Below, in pieces: positions 9,736-22,383 of a stretch of 64,000 nucleotides of DNA. The position numbers were made by a program, and so were the translations under genes. The stretch comes from Chrysoporthe austroafricana (taxonomy: Eukaryota > Ascomycota > Sordariomycetes > Diaporthales > Cryphonectriaceae), in assembly GCA_001051155.2 (NCBI GenBank), contig JYIP02000003.1:2666001-2730000 (forward strand). The letters run 5' to 3'. Below the pieces are notes generated by a model. That model saw only the letters and a list, made by a program, of their open reading frames with translations, was not told where the DNA came from and did not search any database. Position 1 is the stretch's first letter. Each line of letters opens with the position of its first letter.

Positions 9736-12700
9736 TCACCTCCCCTCCGCACAGAACCCGACGAGCTCGTCTACAAAGGTGGGCACGTCGGTCAACTTCT
9801 CTGCCTCCACGTTGGACACCTGCACGCCGGCCCCGACGTGTACGCTCGCCCGGTCGGTCGCCAGCGACCGCAGCTCGATCCCCGCCGTCGGGACCCCTCC
9901 GCCGCCGCTGGACGCGGACGGGCCGCCCGGGTAATGAGCCGCCGCGCCGGGCCTCTTCACCTCCGTGCCCGACGAAGGCTTCCTCTCTCCTGCCGCCCCG
10001 GGGTGCCCCTCGCTCGTCCGCCGCCGGAGGAGCGTCGCCGACTGCTCGGCTGGCCTGTGCCTGTTGCCGCTGGGACTGTGGCCGGTCGGCGTGTCCGGCA
10101 CGTCCCCCACGGGCCGAACATTGACAGTGATCTCCTGCGACACCATGATCCCGCCGAACGACGAGGGCTGCTTCTGGTACGTCATCGCGGGCGGCGAGGG
10201 CGGCGTCGCCGGCGCCGGCGGAGGAGGAGGAGGGGGTGAGACTTGCGATTGGGGTACCGTGGCAGGCGGCAGCTCGTCCATGGCGTACGCCGGCGGTGGT
10301 GAGCCGAGGTTGCGCTCGTAGCCCAGATGTTCTGCGCTGGGGCTGGCCTCGTCGGCGCTGTGCCGTCCGTTCCACAGCTTGAGCGTCGACGTCGTCTGCT
10401 CCGAGGCCGCACCGGAGTCCGTGCGGCGGAGGAACGTCGGGATGGGATTGCCGTCCGAGTCCACCGCCCGGCCGCACGGCCCCGCAGATGTGTGTGGCCG
10501 CGGGAGGCGGAAGAGCCTGCTCGTCATCCTGCCGTCTCGCACCGAGGCGCGTCTCGAGTGGCCTAGCGCCAGCGGCTTCGGCTTCGTCGGGTGCACCGCC
10601 CGCGGGGCGGCGTTGATGATAGGAGCGATCTCGCGGTGGACGGACCTGGTGAAGACCAGGTGGTTGGGCGAGTCCTTGTATACGAGCTGGTGTACTTTGA
10701 AGAGGTTGAGGGGCACGAACCCGCACTGGGGGCTCTCGATGTAGAGGTGGATGGGGATGACGATCCTGAATGTGATGACGGTGCAGGTCCCCGGCGCCGA
10801 GCCTGGCGGGACCGGGCGGCAGGGCACCTCGACCGTCTTGGGGCAGAGAACAGCCTCGTCAAAGATGCTATCCCCTACCCAGCGGCGGAGGGCCTCGATG
10901 CTGTCCATCAACTGTGTTGCAAACATCATCTCCTTTGGCGACAGGTGCCCCAGGCTGTCAATCCTCCGGACGATCTGGCTCGGGGTCATGCGTTCCAACT
11001 GCCGGAGGAAGGTCAGCTGCCAGGAATCTAGCCTTGTCAGCGGCATCTGCACCGCCGGGAGGAGGTTTCGTGCGTCTCGTCTGGCCAGTACGTCGAAGCC
11101 GTAGGCATTGTTGACACGAGCTCGTACTCCGAAGAGGGCCACGTGGACGCCCGGCTCGAGCATGCTGTTCTCCTCCGCGTACCCGGCCATGTCCCGAAGC
11201 TTGCTCTCGAAGCCCCGCGTCTTGATCTGCATCGAAGACCCGATAATCCCGCTGACCTGGTGCGGTTCTGCGAAACGATAACCGGCGGCCGTGAGGGTTT
11301 GGACATCGCTGTTGTTCTCGACGCGACGGACGAGGAACATGAGACTACCACGGCCAAACTCTGAGATCTGTTGACGGACGAGACCCTTCTCGACCTGGTC
11401 CTCAGAGCCCGACACGCTCGTGGCCGCGCCCTCTGGCAGGACGTCCTTGCGGAGGCCGAGGCTGCCACCTTCAGCCATGGCACGCTCGACGTTCTGCTGA
11501 CGCCGACGGGCCTGGGCCTGTGCAGCGTGGCCTCCGCCAGTTGCGATAATCTGGTCCCAGAGGATGCCAACATTGGCGAGGGGCGTCTTCATCTTGTCCG
11601 CAAGCCCCGCCGCCGCCGCACAGAAGAGCTCGCGAAATATAATGTCGTAATTTTCGATCAGCTCACCATGGTCCGTGATGAGTTTGATGTCCCCGCTGAT
11701 GTTGTCGCGCCCGGTATGCGGGAGGTGAGTGAGGTGGTTCGTGATCCCGCCGATGATACTGGTGATGCTGGACCAGTTCCTAGATGCTTGGAACATCCAG
11801 TGGAACAAGGGGTGGGCCACGGTGAAGGAATCCTGCGGCGTCTTCTCCAGGAACGATTCCGTGATCCTCTCACTGGGCAGCAGACCGTCCGGGCTGACGA
11901 GCACGCGGCCGTGCTTGTCGAAGACGGCCGCGGCCAATACGACCTGCTGTGCCTTACTGGCATACCGCTGCCGAAGGCGGGCAGTATACATGGCGAAGCC
12001 TGCTATGATGACACAGGCGCCTACCGACTGAGGTCTTGAGGGTTAGTTGGGAGGAGACAGGGGCAGGGACAAGACAGTACTGACAAGACAGATGACGACG
12101 ATGACAGTGGTGTCTCTCGAAAGCTGGCCGGTCCCGGAGAGAGATATCAGTTTGTACTGTGTTCCTGTAGAGGCACACCAGTGCATGCCTGAGACGGCGC
12201 CGGCCAACAACACTGCCGACATGCCTCTCTTCCACCACGAGTTGGTCCATGAAGACCGGAGGACAAAGAAAACCGAGAGCGCAATGATGCTGGCAGCTAC
12301 AGCGATCAGGGCTGACCCGACGACGTTGGCCACGTTATAGATGCAGACGTAGTTGTTGATTGACGCATTCCCGAGATAGTGCATACCACAGATGGCAGCT
12401 CCTGCGAGAGTGCCCCCGACGGCGACGCGCCACCAAGAAACCCGTTCGTTGGTGCCGATGGCGACGAAAGCGGCGATGAGAACGACGATTGGCATGAAGA
12501 AGGAGAGAGCAGTGAAGCCACTCGAATATGCAATCTGGAGTTGTGGGTTCCCATCACCAATATCAATGGCGCGGTTTCCTATGTAATGCATACACCAGAT
12601 GGCGATACCACCCATCGTTACAGCGGCAGTGATGAGCAACAAGCTGTTGTGCGTCCGTTAATTCTTCCTCTTGCTAGAGAGCATCATGATACGGAGACAT

Positions 12701-12878
12701 ACTGGTTGATTTTGCCTTTAGGCGCTGTCCTTCTGTTGATTAGCTCAAGGGTTGACGCAGCCCCGATCAGACTGACGATATAGCTGAGCGTTACAAAGCC
12801 CGCGTTGAAGGACCGCGGCACAATCTGCCCATGCCATTGCTCCAGGAGCTGGTCGGCCGGCGACGTGTTTGAGGCCAT
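9736..12878 (-). CDS. MHYT-domain membrane sensor protein
   Basis: Predicted plasma-membrane protein with a seven-helix MHYT domain, a module proposed to bind copper and sense diatomic gases, fused to a long cytoplasmic tail; the fungal function is not established. Exons 12703-12878, 12085-12643 and 9736-12027 sum to 1008 residues. Intron 1 (12644-12702, GTATGT...ATTAAC...CAACAG) and intron 2 (12028-12084, GTCAGT donor, CTAAC branch) keep phase; for intron 2 an alternative 12021-12080 also works and removes one residue. The three diagnostic motifs are WCMHYIGN, GMHYLGN and SGMHWCAS. After helix 7 comes a conserved block (VLAAAVFDKHGRVLVSPDG; SFTVAHPLFHWMFQ) typical of fungal members, then a Pro/Ser-rich low-complexity C-terminus. 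The start ATG at 12878 precedes MASNTSP, a short extracellular N-terminus. Confidence 0.9.
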
Positions 12879-15800
12879 GGTGTCGAAATGGTCTAGAGAG
12901 TCTTGTTGTCCACGAGGCTTCCAAATGCCTCGCGCTGGACACCGTATGAACACAGAAAGCTCAGGACCGCACGTTACGGCGGTCCCTTAGCTGGGGGCCT
13001 CTGCTGGATGAATGACCTATAAGTTCGAATGAATGTCCAAGCTTTTCGACTGCCGGCATTTCTCGCAGAGTACCAGTAGGTCCAAACGCGCAGGTGACTA
13101 GGCGGACGTCCTCGATTTGGAAGGGCCTCCGCTTGGGATCGACAGTGGACGTTTTCAGACGAGACGATACGGTCGACAAGATATGAAGCTTAGGAACTCT
13201 CAGTCTCGTTGTTCCGCCGGGCGGCTGAGCGATCCTGGCGATCTAGTCGGACAACGGCGACTTAGCCCAGGGTCCGGTCTGAGGCGCTACCAAGAACGAC
13301 CAAGGGCGGAGGTCTGTGGGAGAAACGGCGACAAACTGTCCAAGGATCATCAAGCAACTATGGTAGTGCGTCCGTCACGGTATTTAACGGGGCCCTGAAT
13401 CAGGGGTCCCAGCGTACGATTTGTCCCCGGGGCAGGCGGCGATCATTGTCGTGAGATACGAGTCTGGTATAAACAACTAACCAAACCGGTGAGGGTAGGG
13501 ACGCGAGCACGGTGAGATACACCTAGCAGAGGGCTGCTGCTCCCGCTTTGGGCTCGTCTTGGAGCTAGGGAGAGGGGATGGCGGCATCTCGAGAGGTTGA
13601 CGACCTGTGAGGGACTGGAGAGTAAGACATTTTTCCTACCCGCTGCCGTGGAGCTCCAGATGTATCAACAGGTGGCGAGAGTACCGAGAGTCAAAAACAA
13701 GCAGGCACTAGTTCTCTCGTGGCGTGCTGGCTCCCGTGGAGGACGGTCCTCCAGAGGCCTGAGCAAGCGGGGCTAGTAGTCATTGGGTGTCTCGGCCTGT
13801 CTCCTCTTCCACAGCTGGCGGCTGGGTGATAGGAAGCTCGAGACCCCCGGACAGGGTCTTTTGTTTTGAGGTCGCCGAGGTGGCAGCTATTGTGACCCGA
13901 GGAATCCGAAGTAGTCCAGTCCTGAGACTACAGGCCGGGCCGCGAGAAGTGAGTAGGGAGCGCGATAAATCCGGGAATTAGGGAAAAGAAGGACTTAGAC
14001 TGTTCCATTCAGAGACAAGAACGTGAAAAGCAATAAGAAGCCCTTCTTCTTTTTCTGCGAGATAACGACCGAACGGGAAGCAGCCCGACACATGTCACCA
14101 CGTAGAGTTTCTAGGCTCTCCACAGCGTGGAAGATCTACTAGAGATCCTAGGTAGTATCCAATGTGAGCCATCGTGTCGGCGTGGCATGATCGACCAGCT
14201 TGAGCGGTTTGGCACGTCTGGGCCACCAGGCAGAGCAGGGAGAGCCTGGTGGAGGATCATCTAGGTGTGGCCATACTGCTATGATGCATATAGCGTAGTA
14301 CCGGCGATCGGTATTCCCTGAAACCCTGGCCGGCCGGGTCATTATGTGTGTGGGTTGTTCTGCCAGCAGAAGCAAGTTGTTCCATTCGGCGACTGCACGG
14401 AGACGGAACACGGATACGAAAACTCGACCTCGAGTTGCATAGAGGTTGTCTTATCCCAGCCCCGGCAAGCCACCTCTGCCTCAACTCCTCGCCCCGTCCC
14501 GGGCCTTCGACGCCAGTCGCAGTCGGGACTGTCCGTAATTAATATACTGCCGGTATTAAGATTGGCATGCCGTGCGTCTCACCGCGGTCTGTCGGTGGAG
14601 GTGCTGGTCTGTGCCACCGGGTAAAGGGCACCTGTCCAGGTGAACAGACGTGTTCCAGCGAGGCCGGAGGGGTGGAAGACACCACTCCCATGACAGATGA
14701 GCGAAAAGTGGCAATCTACGTCGCACTATGTCGTGGTCGTTGCTGCGCTCTCAACCAAGAGGGTCCTGGAGAGCCTCGGTTCTTGACCCCGCTCGGTCGT
14801 GATCGACCGCGAAGGGTACGTGTGATGGTGCCGCACGGCGTGTAAGCTAATCTTGCCTCGGATGGCAGGCGTGAGTGGGTGAAGTCAGGTCGGATGTGGC
14901 ACCTAGTGCTCATGGTCTGGGAGTCGGGGCGTTTTGCGCACAAGCCCAGCCAGCGTGTGCACTGGCGACGGGTCCACGTGCAAACTTGTCATGCTAGCCC
15001 TCATCAGGACGCCTGCGGGCACGCATTGGTTGATAGGAGGAATTTCCAGAGGGAGGTTAGGCTGACGATCGTGCTCATGAACGACTGCGAACATGTAGAC
15101 GGCGTCTCTGCACTCTCTGTGCGTAGGCGGAATAGTTCCTCTCGAGGATATCATCTGCGAGAGACGATGGCCTGCCGAGCCAGATGGGCCATAGTATCAC
15201 GCCGACCAAGTGCTAGCCGCTGCAATCAACAGGATTGAAGTCTGGTATCGAGACTTGCCGTGCTGATTCCGTAGGAAGGATATCATCGTGGACAGGCGCG
15301 CCGTTCCACAGATCCTCTCGACTCGTGCCGCGGAGCAGTTCACGCGGAAATTGATAAATCCATGAACAGACATTCTCTTCTGTCTGGCAAGCCGGAACAA
15401 TACCTCCGAATTAGCGATGGGCAAGTTCCCACTGTGGTCGGTCGCTGTCGCTGCTGTCGTCAAATGGATCGACGACTGGTGGGGACTCGACACATTCCAC
15501 GTGCGCATGTGAGATGTGATGGATAAGGCCACAAGGTGATTATTATGAGATGAGGGGGAGGGGCTCACAGCTCAGAGTAACTAGGTAGGGAGGCCCCTGG
15601 GGCCCCAGATGGCACAGCGTCTCGAAGGGGAAGGTAGACTATCGGCCAGATACGCAGTAGAGATACTTCTCCGATTTTCCAGTTGCGTCACTTGCCCACC
15701 TCGAAAATTTGGAGCACAACTTTGACCTGGCCCCGATTCGCGACGTCAACGCTTGCGACAACGTCCCACGATACTGCTCTGCAGCTGTTGATCTAGTTGC

Positions 15801-15990
15801 AGTCAGCCCTCGGTGCAGATTGCTGATACGGATCTTCCATCACGTCCACGGACAGGTTCTGAGGGGATCTTGCTCTGGCGACGGCAGCTTCTGGGGCTGG
15901 TGGTCCCCTTCACCTGCAGTTCTGTTGCTGCTGCTGCTAGCCTCGGTATCAGAGAGCTCGATTCTTTTCCCTACCACACCAGCCTTCAGC
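12879..15990. other. Divergent 3.1-kb intergenic region (MHYT / CIA1)
   Basis: Shared upstream region of two divergent genes. It is less GC-rich than the coding DNA. All open frames are under 125 codons in several overlapping frames, with no motif. One clear hairpin (14223-14252) is present. I find no tRNA, repeat family or transposase. The open frame of CIA1 extends upstream to 15709, but residues before 15991 look like translated leader. Confidence 0.55.
14223..14252. repeat. 9-bp perfect inverted repeat (hairpin)
   Basis: CCACCAGGC and GCCTGGTGG are separated by 12 nt. It lies far from either start codon and its role is unknown. Confidence 0.6.
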
Positions 15991-17403
15991 ATGGCCTCAT
16001 CAGGCGCAGGCTCGATTCGACTTGAAGCCCTACTGCCCCTTACGCCCGAGCTCAACCAGCGCGCCTGGGCCTCCATACCCCACCCGACTCTACCCCTCCT
16101 CGCGACATGCCACGCCAAGGCCGTCACCGTCTACTCCCTATCGACCCTCTCTTCCCACAGCACCTTGGCTGGCGGGCACGCCCGCTCCGTCCGCACCGCC
16201 GCGTGGAAGCCCTCCCTGCCCCCTCACAAGCTGTGCCTCGTCACCGCCAGCTTCGACTCCACCGCCGCCCTATGGCGCTGGGACGGCGACAACGTCCCCT
16301 TCAATGACGCCGCGGAGGCGGGTGGTGATGATATGGAGGTCGAGATCACAAGAACATATGGGAACCCGGCGCCCTCACAGGCTGGCAACAGCACCACTAC
16401 ACGCGTGCTGAACGACGGTGACGATGCCTCCGACAAAAGCGACGATGACTGGGAGTACACACTCGTGCTGGAGGGCCACGAATCCGAGGTCAAGAGCGCC
16501 GCCTTCTCCCCCGCCGGCCAGTTCCTCGCTACATGTAGCCGCGACAAGTCCGTGTGGATCTGGGAGGACGTCGGCGCTAATGAGGCTGACGACGAGTGGG
16601 AGACGGTGGCCGTCCTGAGCGAGCACGATGGTGACGTCAAGTGCGTGGCGTGGTGCCCCGACGTGCCTGGGAGGACCGGCCGAGGTCATTATGGCTCCGA
16701 CGTGCTGGCAACCAGCAGCTACGACGACACGGTGAGGATATGGCGCGAGGACGGCGACGGCGAGTGGGTGTGTGTAGCTGTGCTGGAGGGCCACACTGGG
16801 ACGGTCTGGGGCGTACAGTGGGAGGCCAACCCGGATCGGAAGAAGTTTCCCCGCTTGATGACCTTCTCAGCCGATAAGACAATACGGGTGTGGACACTGA
16901 AGGAGGAGGGCGACGGTGACGCGGAAGGCGATGGGAGAAATCCAATGTTCCGCTCCGGTTTGGGAGGCATACCCAATACGATGCGGCCGTCCTTGAGGGA
17001 AGAATGGGAGTGCACGGCTATTTTACCAGCTGTGCATACGAGAGATGTCTACTCGGCATCATGGAGCGCTTCGACGGGCCTGGTTGCCAGTACAGGCAGT
17101 GATGGTGTCATTGCTATCTACAGGGAGGAGCCACAGCTTATCGAGGATAGCCCCTCAACAGAACTACCCAACGGCGCGGAGCAGCATGATCCCTCGGACG
17201 CAACAATGGCGGACAGTCTAGCAGGGTCTCAACATTGGCGGCTTTTGACCACTGTGAAGAATTCACATGGCCCGCACGAGGTGAACCACATAACGTGGTG
17301 CCGGAGGTTCGACTCCGGCTCTGACGCCCGGGGCATTGAGGAGATGCTGATCACGACTGGCGACAACGGGGTGGTCAGGCCGTGGAAGGTCATGACGACT
17401 TGA
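15991..17403 (+). CDS. CIA1: Cytosolic iron-sulfur assembly WD40 protein
   Basis: Part of the CIA targeting complex that delivers Fe-S clusters to cytosolic and nuclear apoproteins such as DNA polymerases and helicases. Intronless, 470 residues, close to the fungal size. Start chosen at MASSGAGSIRL because the family begins with a short N-terminus before the first blade; the frame is open further upstream but that part is not family-like. Visible WD40 blades: CLVTASFDSTAALWRW; EGHESEVKSAAFSPAGQ...SVWIW; HDGDVKCVAW...DDTVRIW; EGHTGTVWGVQW...DKTIRVW; HTRDVYSASW...GVIAIY; and HEVNHITW...NGVVRPWKV, consistent with a seven-bladed propeller. Blade 2 is preceded by an acidic insert (about residues 105-150) and blade 5 by a Gly/Asp loop, common in filamentous fungi. 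The next gene, KGD1, converges from the right. Confidence 0.92.
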   Translation: MASSGAGSIRLEALLPLTPELNQRAWASIPHPTLPLLATCHAKAVTVYSLSTLSSHSTLAGGHARSVRTAAWKPSLPPHKLCLVTASFDSTAALWRWDGDNVPFNDAAEAGGDDMEVEITRTYGNPAPSQAGNSTTTRVLNDGDDASDKSDDDWEYTLVLEGHESEVKSAAFSPAGQFLATCSRDKSVWIWEDVGANEADDEWETVAVLSEHDGDVKCVAWCPDVPGRTGRGHYGSDVLATSSYDDTVRIWREDGDGEWVCVAVLEGHTGTVWGVQWEANPDRKKFPRLMTFSADKTIRVWTLKEEGDGDAEGDGRNPMFRSGLGGIPNTMRPSLREEWECTAILPAVHTRDVYSASWSASTGLVASTGSDGVIAIYREEPQLIEDSPSTELPNGAEQHDPSDATMADSLAGSQHWRLLTTVKNSHGPHEVNHITWCRRFDSGSDARGIEEMLITTGDNGVVRPWKVMTT

Positions 17404-17883
17404 TTGGTTGGACATGCTATTCCCTCGCCGAACCAGGACACCTCAAGTCCGGCAAAGCTTGTGATTTAGGAATAGGCTGTAGCGGCAGACGCTGCTCATG
17501 ATACCTTGAATATACCCATCAGCATGTATTGTACCCGGCGTATCTTCCCAAATTATCTCGATTCTACGTAAGTCCCCGACCCGAGGTCTGCGCACAAATA
17601 GTGTACGTCGGGGGCTCATATGTGCTGGCTTTGAGACGTCGTCTCAAGATCGGGCACCATCCCACCGAATATTGGAGGAATCAGCGCCATGGTTTGCAGA
17701 GCCTTGTGTTCGCCCATCCCATGCTTCTTGATACAACATGTACAGTATTAAAGCATTTGATTGTTTACACAAAGGAGATGCTGGCGTCTGAACACGTGCC
17801 GCCTTATACGTGTAAAACCGCTGTCTTAGTTCCCTTCTGCGGCTTACCCATCCTCTTTACGCTCGAGACCACCCTAGACCAAT
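17404..17883. other. Convergent 3' region (CIA1 / KGD1)
   Basis: 480 bp between two stop codons. It is fairly AT-rich and probably holds both 3' UTRs. Nothing else is recognised. Confidence 0.6.
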
Positions 17884-20800
17884 TTACTCCCCCTTTAATT
17901 TGTCCTGTTTCACGGTGAAAGCCATTTCCAGAAGCTCCTGCTCCTCCTTGACGTGAGACGCCTTGAGGCCGGTGGCCACAGACGCGCTGGGGTTGCGACC
18001 GGCATACATGACGTGCTTGTGGTCGTGATGTTGAGTCTGGTTCAGCAGGGTCTCGATGCGTGGCTGTGTAAAGCTCCACGCACCGGCGTTCAGGGGTTCC
18101 TCCTGTGCCCAGACGATAGTCTTGGCGTTAGGATAGCTATCCAGGTTCTCCTTGAGCTGCTGCCACGGGAATGGGTTGAGCTGCTCGATACGCGTGATGG
18201 CCACGTCGCTGATGTTGTTGTCCGCGCGGTACTTGTGCAGCGCGGCGTAGACCTGACCTGAGCAGAGGATCACACGGTCGATCTCCTCGCGAGGCTTTAT
18301 GTTCCCGCTCTCGTGAGCCGGGTCCTCGATGATCCAGTGGAATTGTGAGTCGCCGGTGAACTCCTCGATGTTAGAGCGCGCAAGTGGGTGCCGGAGGAGA
18401 GACTTTGAGAAGAAGATGATGAGGGCTGTCTCGTGTTAGCTACTGGGATGCCCACGGCTGAGGGGGTGCGAACTTACGCTTTCGGAATTGCCTGTTCATC
18501 TGGCGTCGAAGGACGTGGAACAGGTTGGCTGGGGTCGTCATGTATGCGATCTGCATGTTGCAGTCCTGGTGCTGGCGGTGCAGCTTGTCCTCGGACGGGA
18601 AGACACGAGGGTCCTCGTTGCAGAGCTGCAGATAGCGCTCGAGGCGACCAGACGAGTGTTCTGGGCCCTGTCCGTCATACCCGTGGGGAAGTGACATGAC
18701 AAGGCCTGTCCTCTGCATCCACTTCACCTCGCCAGACGCAATAAACTGGTCGATAATACATTGTGCATTATTGGCAAAGTCACCAAACTGGGCCTCCCAC
18801 ATAACGAGGGCGTTCGGCGAAGTGAGAGAGTATCCGTACTCAAAACCGAGAGCGCCAAACTCACTCAGGGACGAGTTTGAGATGACAAACTTGCCCTGAT
18901 CCTTGCTGATATGCTGCAGAGGCGTGTAAGTGCCCTCGTTCTCCTGGTCGTGGAACACCGCATGACGCTGTGAGAATGTACCACGTTCAACATCCTGACC
19001 AGCCACGCGGACATGGTGGCCCTCGGTCACGAGAGAGCCGAACGCCAGAGCCTCGGCGGTCGACCAGTCGATGTTCTTGCCCTCGAGGACGGACTTGGTA
19101 CGGTTGGACAGGATGCGCTTCAGGTTGCGGTGGACACCGAAGCCTTCGGGAGCAGAGCCGATCACCGTACCGATGTGCTCCAGAGTATCCTGCTTGACGC
19201 CGGTGGGTTTGTGCGGCAGGACCTCGGTGGCGAGCTCCTTGGGAGACTTGAAGCCGTTCCATGCGGACGTGGTCCACTCTTTCGATGTCGGCTGGTAGTC
19301 CCTGGATTTGGAGAAGCTCTCCTCCAGCATGCCCCAGACCCACTTCTTGTGCTCTTCGATGTCCTCCTTGGTGAACGTACCGTCCTTCTGCAGCTGTTCG
19401 ACATAGATGTCAATCTGAGGCTCATGCGACTGGATACGCTTGTACATGAGGGGCTGGGTGAACGAGGGCTGGTCCGTCTCGTTGTGGCCGTGCTTGCGGT
19501 AGCAGACTAGGTCGATGACGACGTCCTGCTGGAACTCGGCCCTCCAGTCGGCAGCCAGCTGGGAGACAAAGTTGACAGCCTCAACGTCGTCGGCGTTAAC
19601 GTGGAAGACGGGGGCATCGATGGCCTTTGCGATATCGGTACAGTACGGAGTAGAACGAGCGAAGCGAGGATCCGTGGTGAAGCCAATCTGGTTGTTCACA
19701 ACGATGTGGACCGTACCGCCCGTGGAGTAGGCGGGTAGGGAGTGAAACCCAAGACACTCGTAGACGATACCCTGGGCGGCAAGAGCCGCGTCACCGTGCA
19801 GGAGGACGCCCATGGCAGTGCGGTGGGTCTTCTCGTCGTTGTTGTAGTGCTGGATGGCTCGGGTCTTGCCCAGGACGACCGGGTCCTCGGCCTCCAGGTG
19901 GGAGGGGTTGGCGACCAGAGACAGCTGCACGCGCTTTCCAGACGGGGTAGGCCTCTCGAAGTTCATACCCAGGTGGTACTTGACGTCGCCGGAGCCCTCG
20001 TCCTCGGCGGCAGAGGTACCCGCAAACTCGCTGAAGATGGACTCGTTGGGCTTGCGCACGACGTTGCTGAGGACGTTCAGACGGCCACGGTGGGGCATCC
20101 CAATAACGATGTCCTTGACGCCGTAGTCGACACTGCGGTCGATGAGGGCCTTCATACCGGGGACGAGGGTCTCGCAGCCCTCGAGGCCGAAACGCTTGTC
20201 GTTGGGGTACTTGGTCGCCAGGAAGGACTCGAAGCTGGAGCTCCAAATGAGACGGTCGAGGATGCGCCTCTTCTCGTCGTGGGAGTACTTGAAGGGCTGA
20301 GGAACCTCGATGCGCTCCCTCAGCCAGTCGCACTTCTCCCTGTCGGGGATGTGGATGAACTCGACGCCGTACGAACCGCAGTAGATCTTCTCGCAGGCGT
20401 CGACGATCTCGCGCAGGGTCATCTTCTCCCTGCCCTCCTTCTTGAAACGGGGCAGGATGCCCGGGCCCAGCGTGTACTCGGTATCGAGGTCCTTCTCAGT
20501 GAACTGGTAGTAGTCGAGGCTCAGCTCCTTGGGCTTGATGTTCCCGAACCCCTTGGATTCCTGGCGGATGCCTAGAGGGTCGATCTTCGCCTTGAGGTGG
20601 CCCCGTGCCTGGTACGCGCGGACGAGGAGCTGGACCTTGAGGTGGTTGTCGACCTCGGAGCCCTCGCCGATGCCCACGCCAGCACCAGCGGCCAGGCCGG
20701 TAACGACGGCGGACGAGGCAGGGACGAGGTTGGGAGGCGGCTGAAAAGCCTGCGAGATGGGCATATTGCCGCTCTCCATGTTCTTGAAGTAGACCTGCCA

Positions 20801-21043
20801 TGACACGTGCACGCTCTTGGGGTCCTGCTTGTACTGGATGTACATCTCGTCGATGTAGTTGGCATTTTCGCCCTGGAGGAAGTTGTCGTTGGGGTCGGGG
20901 GCGTTGTAGAGGGCGCTCTTGTACCGGCGTTGCGAGGAGAGGGCGAGAGGACGGCGGGCGGCGGACAGGTGGGAGGAGCCTGAGAGGCACGGCGAGCGCG
21001 TTGAGCGCAGCGCGCGGCTGCTAGCCCGACAGAGTCGCTGCAT
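17884..21043 (-). CDS. KGD1: 2-oxoglutarate dehydrogenase E1 component, mitochondrial
   Basis: Thiamine-diphosphate E1 of the 2-oxoglutarate dehydrogenase complex in the TCA cycle (2-oxoglutarate to succinyl-CoA, with E2 Kgd2 and E3 Lpd1) in the mitochondrial matrix. Exons 18478-21043 and 17884-18425 give 1035 residues, the normal length. The 52-nt intron (GTAAGT donor, GCTAAC branch, GAGACAG acceptor) joins RQFRK to [16 protein letters not shown]. Start at 21043: a Ser/Arg-rich presequence follows, with the mature part from about [20 protein letters not shown]. Later blocks: [42 protein letters not shown] and [11 protein letters not shown] (516-522 onward, substrate/ThDP region), then the transketolase-like [20 protein letters not shown] and the C-terminal domain with [10 protein letters not shown]. 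Upstream it shares a 1.3-kb divergent region with TFB1. Confidence 0.97.
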
Positions 21044-22383
21044 GATGGGCGAGGCGGTGTTGAAGCGAGACGATGCCACCAGCTGGGGGGGGGGAGGCGG
21101 CTTGTGGGTGGTGACCGGCCAGAGGGTTTGTGGGAGAGGTGGATACAAAATCCGGCTCTTTTAGGATTCGCCTTGAAGAATTGACAGCTCGGTATCGGAC
21201 GAGCAAGACATCCGGGGCCGGGTCGCGCCTTGATTGTGGTCGAGGGCGAGAAGGGGCAAAACGCCAGAGTGAAGTCTGGAGGAGGAAAAGTGGCTCTTTA
21301 GCCTTGCTGGAGGGACCTCAGAGGCTGACGAGAGGGATGCCGTGCAGCTGCGGGTGCAGCAATATGACGCAAAATCGCTTAGCCGAAGCATTGCCGCCAA
21401 GGCCCAAAAATGCATCCGAGTTTAAGGTCTGTCAGCTCTACATTCCCAGTCGCAGGATTGGACCTTCAGATCACATTCTAAAAATACCCCACCGCGTTGC
21501 CTCCAGCGCTGTAGCAGGGACAGGACAAAAGATCGAGCCTCCCGTTGGTACTGTGTATGTATATACGACGCGCCTGCGTGGCACCTCCAAGACCACCATG
21601 AGCTCGGAGTAGAGCATAGACTCTGTGGACTCTGGAACCCGGCAGCTGTCCATACACCAAACGTTACAGACCGTCCTGGGATCTCATACCGTATAATCAC
21701 GGGCGTGCACCGGTCCTCACATAGCATCTCGTGAGCCTCTAGGCGCGAGGCGTGGTAGGCAAGACGTGGTGTGACACATAGCTATCATCTCGAATCAATG
21801 ATGGGCGCCCGCCCACTGCCCGCCCCGCTGCATATATCAGAGGCAGCTGACCGCATCTAGAGGCGAAGGGGCGAGACGGCGAGGCACGAGGCAGTGAGGC
21901 ACGAGGGCCGAAGGGTGCGACCAGCACAGACAATTGTGGCCCAGACCCTGACATGCTGCTGACTTGATACCACGTACTGAGTAACCTAGAAGTACATCCG
22001 CTATGACCCTAACCCTCCTTACGGCTGCGTGCACTTACAGCTCTGGGTCTATCCAGCGGCGGCGCCTTGGCCTAGCGAGACGAAGCCAACCTTCACCAAC
22101 TAACGAGGTGGGAAGCACCTTCAGGTTCGCCAGACATATCACACGGGCACCTGAACCGGGGGGAGAACCAGACTCGGCCTTTTTGAGTGACGCCCAAGGA
22201 CTCAAGGCAAATGCGAGTGTGGCGACAGCTTTCCTCTCCCCCCTCAAGCAAGCCCGCTCGCCCACACCTGGGCGGAATGACACCAGGTTGCACCACGTCA
22301 AAGAGGCTAATCGAGGGCGTCAAGGCGCCGGCACCCTCTCGTCTTCGTTGTTCTGTGATCCAACCACGTGACCTACCGCCAGC
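21044..22383. promoter_or_regulatory. Divergent upstream region (KGD1 / TFB1)
   Basis: 1.34 kb between two start codons on opposite strands, so it should contain both promoters. No coding region or repeat is supported. A run of nine G lies 36 bp upstream of the KGD1 start (C-rich on the sense strand). Confidence 0.6.

Noticed and set aside
17300..17325. tRNA T-arm-like GGTTCGACTCC
   Set aside because: It lies inside the CIA1 coding sequence, with no acceptor or anticodon arm around it.
19742..20575. 277-codon plus-strand frame opposite KGD1
   Set aside because: Val/Leu/Gly/Asp-rich antisense shadow of a highly biased gene; no independent signals.
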